A DNA stretch of 5,412 bases. It comes from Sulfurospirillum sp. Its GTDB lineage: Bacteria > Campylobacterota > Campylobacteria > Campylobacterales > QNZT01. The stretch covers positions 1 to 5,412 of the forward strand of contig QNZT01000061.1 of assembly GCA_003978455.1 (NCBI GenBank). Direction: 5' to 3'. Below the pieces are notes generated by a model. The model did not search any database. It saw only the letters and a list, made by a program, of their open reading frames with translations, and was not told where the DNA came from. Position numbers and translations under genes: made by a program. Of the stretch, positions 1-5,219 are shown piece after piece. Each line of letters opens with the position of its first letter. The first letter of the stretch is position 1.

Positions 1-203
1 TGAGGCATACCAATCAATTCTTCTTTCGTATAACCAGAAACCTTACAAAATCGACGATTGGCATATGTAATAATACCATCTTTATCTGTCTCTGTAATCA
101 GTAAACTATTCTCGTAAATTTCTATTTTTTCATCTTTTGGTTTAGGAATAACAATTTGTCTATGTGTTAATGTATTTTTCAATACTTTATGAAGATTGCT
201 CAT
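1..203 (-). CDS. PAS-domain sensor or chemoreceptor, N-terminal part only
   Basis: The gene reads leftward from ATG at 203 and runs off the window edge, so only about 67 residues are visible. After a short basic leader (1-30) the protein enters a PAS domain: residues 33-67 read like a classical PAS start, with SLLITETDKDGIITYAN followed by a CKVSGYTKEELIGMP-like segment. PAS domains sense redox state, oxygen or small ligands. In this bacterial group such an N-terminal PAS is often joined to a methyl-accepting (Aer-like) signalling domain, a histidine kinase or a GGDEF domain. The output domain lies outside the window, so the exact function cannot be said. The start is supported by AAGGA at 211-215 (leftward), 7 bases before the ATG. 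No membrane segment precedes the PAS, so this part is probably cytoplasmic. The gene diverges from cysS with a 210-base gap. Confidence 0.85.
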   Translation of the reverse strand, partial: MSNLHKVLKNTLTHRQIVIPKPKDEKIEIYENSLLITETDKDGIITYANRRFCKVSGYTKEELIGMP

Positions 204-302
204 ATGGAATTCCTTAAATCTAAAATAATCTAGTCATCTTTTCTCAAAAAATTTGGCTTATATTTACACCTGTGAAATGGGGTAAGATACTATAGTCACA
301 TA

Positions 303-308
303 ATTCTA
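303..308 (-). promoter_or_regulatory. Candidate -10 box for the PAS gene
   Basis: Read leftward this is TAGAAT preceded by TTATGC, so it also has the TGN of an extended -10. It would start transcription near 296, leaving a leader of about 93 bases before the PAS ATG. No clear -35 is visible. A second, weaker choice is TATAGT at 289-294 on the same strand. The site is inferred from sequence only. Confidence 0.35.
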
Positions 309-377
309 GCATAAATTGTGTATATATTATATTAGTGTGTACTGCTTAAGTGAGAATAATCCTAACCATACTTTAGC

Positions 378-383
378 TATAAT
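378..383 (+). promoter_or_regulatory. Candidate -10 box (TATAAT) for cysS
   Basis: A perfect TATAAT preceded by TTTAGC lies 30 bases before the cysS start and predicts a transcript start near 390 with a leader of about 24 bases. The -35 region (about 355-360) is only AT-rich, which fits vegetative promoters of Campylobacterota, where the -35 box is poorly conserved. Confidence 0.6.
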
Positions 384-413
384 CACAACAATACAAAATA
401 AGGCTATTTTACT

Positions 414-1817
414 ATGATGCATATCTATGACAGCGTACAAAAAAAGAAAGTTCCTTTTGAACCTATCACTCCCAATAAAGCGAGTATCTATGTCTGTGGA
501 CCAACTGTTTATGATGATGCTCACTTGGGGCATGCACGTTCAAGCCTCGCTTTTGACCTTCTCTCTCGTACTTTAAAGGCATACGGTTATGACGTCACCA
601 TGGGTAAAAACTTTACCGACATCGATGACAAAATCATCAAAAAAGTAGAAGAAACAGGTAAAAGTATGGAGGAGGTTACCTCTTTTTACATAGACAGATA
701 CCTTGAAGAGATGGCTGCTCTGGGTGTCGTACCTGCAGACATAGAACCTAAAGCCACAGAGTCTCTTGAAGCCATAGAGTCTATGATACAAAGACTTATT
801 GACAAAGATATCGCCTATGTCATTTCCACAGGAGATGTCTATTTTGATACTTCTAAAGACACCTCTTATGGCAATATTTCTCACCGTGTAGCAGAGGATG
901 AAGATGCACAAAGCCGTGTCGCACATACTTCAAAGAAAAGAAACCCTAAAGACTTTGCTTTGTGGAAAGCCTGCAAAGGTGATGACGATATCTGTTTTAA
1001 CACTGCCTTTTCTCGTGGTCGCCCAGGTTGGCACATAGAGTGTTCAGCTATGATAGAAAAACACTTTCCGGGCAACGACACCTACAGTATAGACATACAT
1101 GGGGGAGGTGCAGACCTGCTCTTTCCGCATCATGAAAATGAAGCAGCACAGTCACGCTGTGCCACAGGGCATGAACTATCCAAATACTGGATGCATAACG
1201 GTTTTGTACAAATAGATGGAGAGAAAATGTCTAAATCACTCGGCAATAGCTTTTTTCTTAAAGATGCCCTAAAACTCTATGATGGCGAAGTTTTACGCTA
1301 CTACCTAAACTCTGTACACTATAGAAATGACTTTAACTTTTCCCAAGAGGAACTGCAGCTCAATAAAAAAAGACTAGACAAACTCTATAGACTCAAAAAA
1401 CGTGTCTCCCCTGGTAAAGCATCTGTGGTCAATAAAAACTTTAAAAAATCTCTACTTGATGCTATGGGCGATGATCTAAATATCTCCATTGCACTTTCAG
1501 TCATAGATGAACTTATTGCTGCTACCAATGATGCACTAGATGTGAACCCTAACGACAAAGGTCTCAAAAAAGAGACCTTAGCCAATATCAAATTTATAGA
1601 TACGCTACTAGGATTTGGAGGCAAAGAGCCATTCTCCTACTTCCAGATAGGTGTTGATGAAGCATTAAAAGAGAAGATTGAAGCTTTGGTAGCTGAGCGT
1701 GCCGAAGCCAAAAAAAACAAAGATTTTGCACGTTCAGATGCTATCCGTGATGAGCTCACGGCATTGGGCATAAACATCATGGATACCGCAGAAGGGACAC
1801 TCTGGGAAAAAGCGTAA
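414..1817 (+). CDS. cysS: Cysteinyl-tRNA synthetase
   Basis: This cytoplasmic class I aminoacyl-tRNA synthetase charges tRNA-Cys with cysteine using ATP. At 467 residues it is full length for the family. The HIGH-type motif is HLGH at residues 37-40, just after CGPTVYD, and the second ATP motif KMSKS is at 271-275. By alignment to the E. coli enzyme (C28, C209, H234, E238), the four zinc ligands that select cysteine are C28, C210, H239 and E243 (in PGWHIEC and FPHHENE). The DALR-type helical region starts around DDLNISIAL (353-361). The C-terminus has the usual AIRDEL...GT.W ending. The first of two adjacent ATGs (414 and 417) is reported; 417 is equally possible because the ribosome site is weak (AAGG at 400-403). 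The gene is transcribed alone here and meets the MsbA-like gene tail to tail with one base between stop codons. Confidence 0.98.
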   Translation: MMHIYDSVQKKKVPFEPITPNKASIYVCGPTVYDDAHLGHARSSLAFDLLSRTLKAYGYDVTMGKNFTDIDDKIIKKVEETGKSMEEVTSFYIDRYLEEMAALGVVPADIEPKATESLEAIESMIQRLIDKDIAYVISTGDVYFDTSKDTSYGNISHRVAEDEDAQSRVAHTSKKRNPKDFALWKACKGDDDICFNTAFSRGRPGWHIECSAMIEKHFPGNDTYSIDIHGGGADLLFPHHENEAAQSRCATGHELSKYWMHNGFVQIDGEKMSKSLGNSFFLKDALKLYDGEVLRYYLNSVHYRNDFNFSQEELQLNKKRLDKLYRLKKRVSPGKASVVNKNFKKSLLDAMGDDLNISIALSVIDELIAATNDALDVNPNDKGLKKETLANIKFIDTLLGFGGKEPFSYFQIGVDEALKEKIEALVAERAEAKKNKDFARSDAIRDELTALGINIMDTAEGTLWEKA

Positions 1818-1818
1818 A

Positions 1819-3528
1819 CTAGGATTCTATAGCTTTATTCGCAAGTGCTTGAAACGCAGAGGAGTTTTCTAGCAGTTCACTGTAAGTGCCTCTATCTATA
1901 ATCTCACCGTTTTCTAAAAGCAAAATCGTATCTGCATTTTCAATGGTACTTAAGCGATGTGCTACCACAAAGGTAATCATCTCATCTTTGAGTGCGTAGA
2001 GTGACTTTTGTATCGCTTTTTCACTTTTATTGTCGAGTGCAGAGGTTGCTTCATCTAAGATGAGTATCTCAGGCTTGCTATAGAGTGCTCTGGCTAATGC
2101 AATACGCTGACGCTGTCCACCACTGAGGTTTGTACCAAATTCGTCCAATACAGTCTCAATACCCTCTTCCAGTTTTTCAACAAACTCCCATGCCTCTGCT
2201 TTTTTTAATGCTGCAATAGCCTTTTGTTTGTCTTGCTCCAAACCATAGGCGACATTGGCAAGTACTGTATCTTGAAAGATAAAAATTCGCTGTGTGACAA
2301 ACGCTATTTTTTCATGTAAAGAAGGTAAGGTATATGATTGCAAACTAAGGTTATTCACACGTATCTCCCCCTCACTAGGGTCATAAAAGCGTACCAGTAG
2401 GTTAATAAAACTACTTTTTCCAGCCCCACTATCCCCTACCAAGGCATATATTTTTCCTTTATGTGTCTCAAGATTAATATTTTGCAGTGCCATTTCACCA
2501 TCATAAGAGAGCCCAACATTTTCAAATACAATCTCTTCAATATCTGTAAGCTCATGCTCACCAGATACAATCTTTGGATGCACATCAAAAAGCTCCTGCA
2601 TCCGCTCTGTCGCTGCAACGGCATCTTGCATTTTATTGTGTATATTTGCAAGTACTTTGATAGGATCATACAACATAAACAATGCAGCAATAAACGCAAA
2701 AAAAGTACCCACGGTAATTTCATCATTAATCACTTCCATTGCACCCACATAGATGGCAATGGCTACCGCCACTGCACCAAATATCTCTAAGGTTGGTCCA
2801 GTCAGCGCATTAATCATAATCTGTTTCAAGCTGGCTTTGAAAAAACGTAGATTCTCTTTTGTAAAACGTTCATATTCAAACGTCTGAGATGAGTTCGCTT
2901 TAATCACTTCTATGTTGTTAAATATTTCTGTCAACCTGGCAGTCAAGTTTGAGGTACTCTCTTGTGAACGCTTGGAGTAGCGTTTCATCTTCTTTGCTAA
3001 AATCTGTAACGGAAACAGTGCCAAAGGCATAATCACAAGAAAATAAAATGCCAAAGTAGGACTTTGGTAAATAATATACCCTGACAATGTGATAATCAGC
3101 ATCACTTTAATCATCACCGCAGGTAAAAGTACTGAAACCACATTTTGAATACGTGTAAGGTCATTGGTAATACGACTAAGAAGTTCCCCACTGCGCATTT
3201 TATTGAGATACGCAATATCTTGATGCATCAAGTGCAGTGTAAGTCTGTCTCTAAGCTTTCGTACAACATCATCACCGATGTATGCTGTGAAGTATGTCTG
3301 CACAAATTTACCCACAGATTTAAGTGCAAAAATCCCTATAATCATCACAGGAATCCATGACAACATCTCTTTGTCTTTATTGATAAATATATCATCCAAA
3401 ATAGGTTTGAGAAGATGCGCGGTACCTGCTGTACCAACTGCCACAGCAATCATCCCCAATATCGCAAAAATAAACTCTTTTTTATATCCCATGATATATG
3501 GCAGAAAATACTTAAATAACTGTTTCAT
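1819..3528 (-). CDS. msbA: MsbA-like lipid A/lipid exporter, fused TM-ATPase ABC half-transporter
   Basis: This 569-residue protein fuses an exporter-type membrane domain to an ABC ATPase and should work as a homodimer in the inner membrane. About six hydrophobic segments lie near residues 18-38, 58-80, 135-155, 158-178, 245-265 and 272-290. The ATPase domain (about 333-569) has every key motif: A-loop Y342, Walker A GDSGAGKSS (365-373), Q-loop Q413, signature LSGGQ (468-472), Walker B ILILDE (488-493) and switch H524 in AHRLST. The usual MsbA role is to flip lipid A-core to the periplasmic leaflet. Related enzymes with the same architecture flip lipid-linked oligosaccharide (PglK) or export other substrates, so the substrate is inferred. 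Adjacency to cysS, recalled from Campylobacter, favours MsbA. The start has AAGGA at 3534-3538 (leftward), 5 bases before the ATG. No frameshift or missing motif is seen. Confidence 0.93.
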   Translation of the reverse strand: MKQLFKYFLPYIMGYKKEFIFAILGMIAVAVGTAGTAHLLKPILDDIFINKDKEMLSWIPVMIIGIFALKSVGKFVQTYFTAYIGDDVVRKLRDRLTLHLMHQDIAYLNKMRSGELLSRITNDLTRIQNVVSVLLPAVMIKVMLIITLSGYIIYQSPTLAFYFLVIMPLALFPLQILAKKMKRYSKRSQESTSNLTARLTEIFNNIEVIKANSSQTFEYERFTKENLRFFKASLKQIMINALTGPTLEIFGAVAVAIAIYVGAMEVINDEITVGTFFAFIAALFMLYDPIKVLANIHNKMQDAVAATERMQELFDVHPKIVSGEHELTDIEEIVFENVGLSYDGEMALQNINLETHKGKIYALVGDSGAGKSSFINLLVRFYDPSEGEIRVNNLSLQSYTLPSLHEKIAFVTQRIFIFQDTVLANVAYGLEQDKQKAIAALKKAEAWEFVEKLEEGIETVLDEFGTNLSGGQRQRIALARALYSKPEILILDEATSALDNKSEKAIQKSLYALKDEMITFVVAHRLSTIENADTILLLENGEIIDRGTYSELLENSSAFQALANKAIES

Positions 3529-3563
3529 CCTAATCCTTCAAAGGTATTTTACCATGAGTATCG

Positions 3564-3569
3564 TTAATA
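3564..3569 (-). promoter_or_regulatory. Candidate -10 box for the MsbA-like gene
   Basis: Leftward this reads TATTAA preceded by TTAAGC, a variant of the box seen before cysS. It predicts a start near 3557 and a leader of about 28 bases. There is no recognisable -35. A small dyad, GGTA-TTT-TACC, lies between it and the gene at 3543-3553. Confidence 0.35.
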
Positions 3570-3640
3570 GCTTAACTCATAGCATCAAATATCCCAAGTA
3601 AGATTTTCTTAACACAAATAAAGATACCATAACGCTAAGA

Positions 3641-3646
3641 TATTCT
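3641..3646 (+). promoter_or_regulatory. Candidate -10 box (TATTCT) for the outer-membrane protein gene
   Basis: TATTCT lies 33 bases before the ATG and would start transcription near 3653. It is weaker than other boxes in the window, lacks the preceding GC, and has no clear -35. It is listed as the best choice in a 150-base divergent region. Confidence 0.25.
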
Positions 3647-3678
3647 ATCTATCATTTTAACTTTTCTGGAGGAAATCT

Positions 3679-4260
3679 ATGTCAAGATTTTTTATACTTT
3701 TTACTTTCTTATTCACTTCGCTCTTTGCTGAGCAAGAGACATTTCCATTTATCGGGGTAACTATTGCTACACATACCGTAAATTTAAAATCTATCGCAAC
3801 CAAAAAACCAAACCGTCCAAAAAACCCAGCTTCTCAAGAAGAGACTACTTTTGGTATCCAGTATGGGGTACAAACACAAGAGCTTCGTACTACATTTTCT
3901 GCAGAAGGAAACAGTGATTTTCTAAGTGTAGATGTTGAAGTGGACTACATCTTCATGGATAGTATGTTTGGTACTGCAAAAGTCAGACCCTATGTTGGTG
4001 GAACACTTGGATATATTCGTTACGATCAGAATCTTATTAGAGAATATAATGACAACCGTATTTTAAAAAATAAAAAGAAAGATGGGAACACCACTACAAT
4101 AAAAAATAGAAATGGATATTATGGCTTAGACTTTGGTATGCTCTTTTATGTTACAGACGACATTGACTTGGATGTCTCTTATCACTACTATTTCATGAAC
4201 AGACTTAAGCCACTTGATACCATGAATGGTGCAACTTTTGCCTTACACTACTTTTATTAG
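3679..4260 (+). CDS. Small exported outer-membrane beta-barrel protein
   Basis: This 193-residue protein starts with a clear signal peptide: SRFF, a hydrophobic stretch of F, L, I and T, then SLFA before EQE, with likely Sec cleavage after A17. The mature part alternates polar and hydrophobic residues, is rich in Tyr, Phe and Gly, and contains barrel-like strands (around 57-72, 82-93, 100-115, 147-158 and 162-173). It ends in LHYFY, an aromatic C-terminus typical of substrates of the outer-membrane BAM machinery. Size and pattern suggest an 8-stranded barrel of the OmpA-like/OMP_b-brl type without the periplasmic OmpA domain. A Lys/Asn-rich stretch at 125-145 (including NKKKDGN) is probably a long surface loop. 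The start is firm: GGAGGA at 3668-3673 sits 5 bases before the ATG and is the strongest ribosome site in the window. I cannot name its function; a structural, adhesion or small-solute role are all possible. Confidence 0.8.
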   Translation: MSRFFILFTFLFTSLFAEQETFPFIGVTIATHTVNLKSIATKKPNRPKNPASQEETTFGIQYGVQTQELRTTFSAEGNSDFLSVDVEVDYIFMDSMFGTAKVRPYVGGTLGYIRYDQNLIREYNDNRILKNKKKDGNTTTIKNRNGYYGLDFGMLFYVTDDIDLDVSYHYYFMNRLKPLDTMNGATFALHYFY

Positions 4261-4268
4261 AAGTTAGC

Positions 4269-4274
4269 TATAAT
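4269..4274 (+). promoter_or_regulatory. Candidate -10 box (TATAAT) driving the intergenic structured element
   Basis: A perfect TATAAT preceded by GTTAGC lies just after the outer-membrane protein stop codon. Its TTAGCTATAAT core is identical to the one before cysS. It predicts a transcript start near 4281. No good -35 is seen. No protein gene starts within 450 bases downstream on this strand, so any transcript would be non-coding or would lead into the tRNA. Confidence 0.45.
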
Positions 4275-4280
4275 TCCATC

Positions 4281-4444
4281 ATAAAGAACGCCTCCAAAGC
4301 AAAGCTTCATAGGCTACGCTGACGCTAAGTCATACCCCAAGGGCATTTCCGTTGGGCACTTCAGCAGTTGGCTCATTCGACTTGTCGAATTAGGCATTAA
4401 AGTAATTTAAAGCTTGTGACGGTTATAATCCCGTCACAGGTTTT
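4281..4444 (+). ncRNA. Candidate small structured RNA (or structured dispersed repeat)
   Basis: No known RNA family is recognised. The sequence between the TATAAT box and a terminator-like hairpin can form three hairpins in a row. The first pairs GCCT (4290-4293) with AGGC (4311-4314) and AAGC (4297-4300) with GCTT (4304-4307), with a symmetrical 3x3 internal loop. The second pairs GCTG (4318-4321) with CAGC (4362-4365), AAGT (4327-4330) with ACTT (4358-4361) and CCCAA (4336-4340) with TTGGG (4352-4356). The third is the perfect dyad ATTCGAC-TT-GTCGAAT (4375-4390). The stretch is visibly richer in G+C than its surroundings. Open frames exist on both strands but without a convincing start and ribosome site. 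Promoter, structure and terminator together suggest a transcript of about 165 bases. The alternative is a repeat element present elsewhere in the genome. The strand is inferred from the promoter and T-tract. Confidence 0.4.
4409..4444 (+). terminator. Terminator-like hairpin with TATAAT in its loop
   Basis: The core arms TGTGACGG (4415-4422) and CCGTCACA (4431-4438) match perfectly around the 8-base loop TTATAATC. The stem extends outward through wobble and A-T pairs to 4409 and 4444, giving 14 pairs with an A-tract on the left and TTTT on the right, a typical intrinsic terminator form. A further T6 run lies at 4453-4458. It could end transcripts of the outer-membrane protein gene or of the candidate small RNA. 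Because the loop contains TATAAT, it could instead be an operator around a promoter. Confidence 0.6.
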
Positions 4445-4497
4445 AACCCTCATTTTTTAAAGTTTCAGTAGTACTTTTAAAACTGCTTAGTCTATGT

Positions 4498-4582
4498 GCG
4501 CACGTGGTGGAACGGTAGACACGCTACCTTGAGGGGGTAGTGCCCTACGGGCGTGGAAGTTCAAATCTTCTCGTGCGCACCA
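4498..4582 (+). tRNA. tRNA-Leu (anticodon GAG), CCA encoded
   Basis: This is a complete class II tRNA of 85 bases. The acceptor stem is GCGCACG (4498-4504) with CGTGCGC (4572-4578), the discriminator is A4579, and CCA is encoded (4580-4582). The D stem is GTG/CAC (4507-4509, 4520-4522) with GG in its loop. The anticodon stem is CTACC/GGTAG (4524-4528, 4536-4540), with loop TTGAGGG and anticodon GAG at 4531-4533, reading CUC and CUU leucine codons. The long variable arm GCCC-TAC-GGGC (4542-4552) is typical of tRNA-Leu. The T stem is GGAAG/CTTCT (4555-4559, 4567-4571, one G-T pair) with loop TTCAAAT. A T5 run at 4585-4589 directly follows CCA and may help release the transcript. Its promoter is not obvious. 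Confidence 0.97.
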
Positions 4583-4614
4583 TCTTTTTACAACACTTAC
4601 CTATTCAAAATCAC

Positions 4615-4633
4615 ATGACATTGAGATGACATT
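4615..4633. repeat. Direct repeat ATGACATT, 11-base period
   Basis: ATGACATT occurs at 4615-4622 and again at 4626-4633, so the copies sit one helical turn apart on the same DNA face. The pair lies between the tRNA and the HU promoter, about 76 bases before the -35 box. Tandem half-sites with this spacing are the usual target form of OmpR/PhoB-family response regulators. No regulator is identified, and chance occurrence in AT-rich DNA is possible. Confidence 0.4.
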
Positions 4634-4685
4634 ATCCAAATTTACACCCTTTTTGTATCAAAATATAAAAAATATAGGCTCAAAT

Positions 4686-4701
4686 GCCCTATTTAAGGGG
4701 C
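4686..4701 (+). terminator. Weak terminator-like hairpin upstream of HU
   Basis: GCCCT (4686-4690) can pair with AGGGGC (4696-4701), with one extra G bulged and loop ATTTA, followed by only a short T-run (4702-4704). It may end tRNA read-through just before the HU -35 box, but the stem is short and the T-tract poor. Confidence 0.3.
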
Positions 4702-4708
4702 TTTCAAC

Positions 4709-4736
4709 TTGACTTAAGAATGATTTATGCTATAAT
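4709..4736 (+). promoter_or_regulatory. Strong vegetative promoter of the HU gene
   Basis: The -35 box is TTGACT (4709-4714), the spacer is 16 bases, and the -10 is a perfect TATAAT (4731-4736) with TGC in front, giving an extended -10. Transcription should start near 4743, leaving a leader of about 23 bases. It is the only promoter in the window with both boxes close to consensus. Upstream DNA (4643-4676) is rich in A- and T-tracts and may act as an UP-type or curved element. Strong expression fits an abundant nucleoid protein. Confidence 0.8.
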
Positions 4737-4765
4737 ATTCGTATCTTAATTAAAAAGGAAGAAGC

Positions 4766-5047
4766 ATGACAAAAGCAGATTTTGTAGAATTGGTACAGAA
4801 GAATGGTGAGTTTGAAAGTAAAGCAGCGGCAGAGAGAGCAGTAAAAGCATTTATTGCATCAGTAACTGAGGCACTTGTGAACAAAGAGTCAGTATCTCTA
4901 GTAGGTTTTGGAACATTCTCAACAGTAGAAGTAGCTGAGAAGAGCGGTAAAGTTCCAGGAACAAACAAAACGTATACTAAAGCGGCACACACTGCACCAA
5001 AGTTCAAAATTGGTAAAACACTTAAAGACGCTGTTGCAAACGCGTAA
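4766..5047 (+). CDS. hup: HU-type DNA-binding nucleoid protein
   Basis: This 93-residue protein has the normal length of HU/IHF-family subunits. HU binds DNA without strict sequence preference as a dimer, bending and compacting it. Residues 1-40 form the two-helix body (MTKADFVELV, then the AERAVKAFIASVTEAL helix). VGFGTF at 46-51 is the family hallmark before the beta arm. P64 in GKVPGTNKTY is the proline expected to wedge between bases at the arm tip. PKFKIGKTLKDAV closes the fold. The arm differs from the common RNPQTG form and resembles Helicobacter HU, where I recall GKVPGSDKTY, which supports an epsilonproteobacterial host. The start is supported by AAGGA at 4755-4759, 6 bases before the ATG. 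The gene appears to be a single-gene unit with its own promoter and terminator hairpin. Confidence 0.96.
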   Translation: MTKADFVELVQKNGEFESKAAAERAVKAFIASVTEALVNKESVSLVGFGTFSTVEVAEKSGKVPGTNKTYTKAAHTAPKFKIGKTLKDAVANA

Positions 5048-5062
5048 TTATTGTTTACTTTA

Positions 5063-5089
5063 GTGTTACCGGCTTTTGGCTGGTAGCAC
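5063..5089 (+). terminator. Terminator hairpin after HU
   Basis: An 11-pair stem (5063-5073 with 5079-5089, two wobble pairs) encloses the 5-base loop TTTTG, 15 bases after the HU stop codon. The stem core is TACCGGC against GCTGGTA. The following sequence is T-rich but interrupted by C, so termination may be imperfect. Its place and stem quality make a terminator the best reading. Confidence 0.65.
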
Positions 5090-5153
5090 AACTTCTCTCT
5101 ATTTTCTATATTTCCATTTATCTATTTCAAACACATTATAAACATCGCTAGGC

Positions 5154-5159
5154 TATACT
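5154..5159 (+). promoter_or_regulatory. Candidate -10 box (TATACT) for the downstream hypothetical gene
   Basis: TATACT preceded by CTAGGC lies 61 bases before the likely start codon, predicting a transcript start near 5166 and a leader of about 54 bases. There is no clear -35. The leader holds a direct repeat of AATATCTC (5168-5175 and 5185-5192) of unknown meaning. Confidence 0.4.
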
Positions 5160-5206
5160 GTCTTCCAAATATCTCTAAAATAAGAATATCTCAGAAATGA
5201 GCATGT

Positions 5207-5211
5207 AAGGA
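5207..5211 (+). promoter_or_regulatory. Ribosome binding site AAGGA deciding the start at 5220
   Basis: AAGGA lies 8 bases before ATG 5220. Its last A is the first base of an in-frame upstream ATG (5211), which therefore has no properly spaced ribosome site. This favours 5220 as the true start. Another ATG at 5203 is followed at once by TAA. Confidence 0.6.
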
Positions 5212-5219
5212 TGCAACGT

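Noticed and set aside
271..300. TGTGA ... TCACA pair upstream of cysS, suggesting a CRP/FNR-type site
   Set aside because: The half-sites are 20 bases apart instead of 6, and no second good match supports it; chance is likely in AT-rich DNA.
573..1081. Leftward frames opposite cysS
   Set aside because: They are Cys- and Phe-rich shadows of a clearly real gene, with no ribosome sites of note.
2436..2790. Frames on both strands within the MsbA-like gene
   Set aside because: They lie wholly inside an intact ABC transporter with all motifs in another frame; the composition is unlike a real protein.
3543..3553. GGTA-TTT-TACC dyad before the MsbA-like gene
   Set aside because: A four-pair stem with a 3-base loop is too small to be called an operator or attenuator.
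4314..4397. 27-codon leftward frame inside the intergenic element, followed in frame by a 17-codon frame (4257-4310)
   Set aside because: Neither has a ribosome binding site, the frame is broken by TAG, and the region is better explained by dyads that keep both strands open.
4285..4410. Rightward open frame of 41 codons
   Set aside because: It contains no ATG, GTG or TTG start and directly follows a stop codon; it could be a decayed gene piece at most.
4750..5091. Leftward frame of 113 codons opposite HU
   Set aside because: It is a shadow of the HU gene on the other strand, overlaps the terminator, and resembles no protein family.
5168..5192. AATATCTC direct repeat in the leader of the hypothetical gene
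   Set aside because: It is an AT-rich 8-base repeat with a 17-base period, with no link to a known regulator spacing; too weak to call a site.
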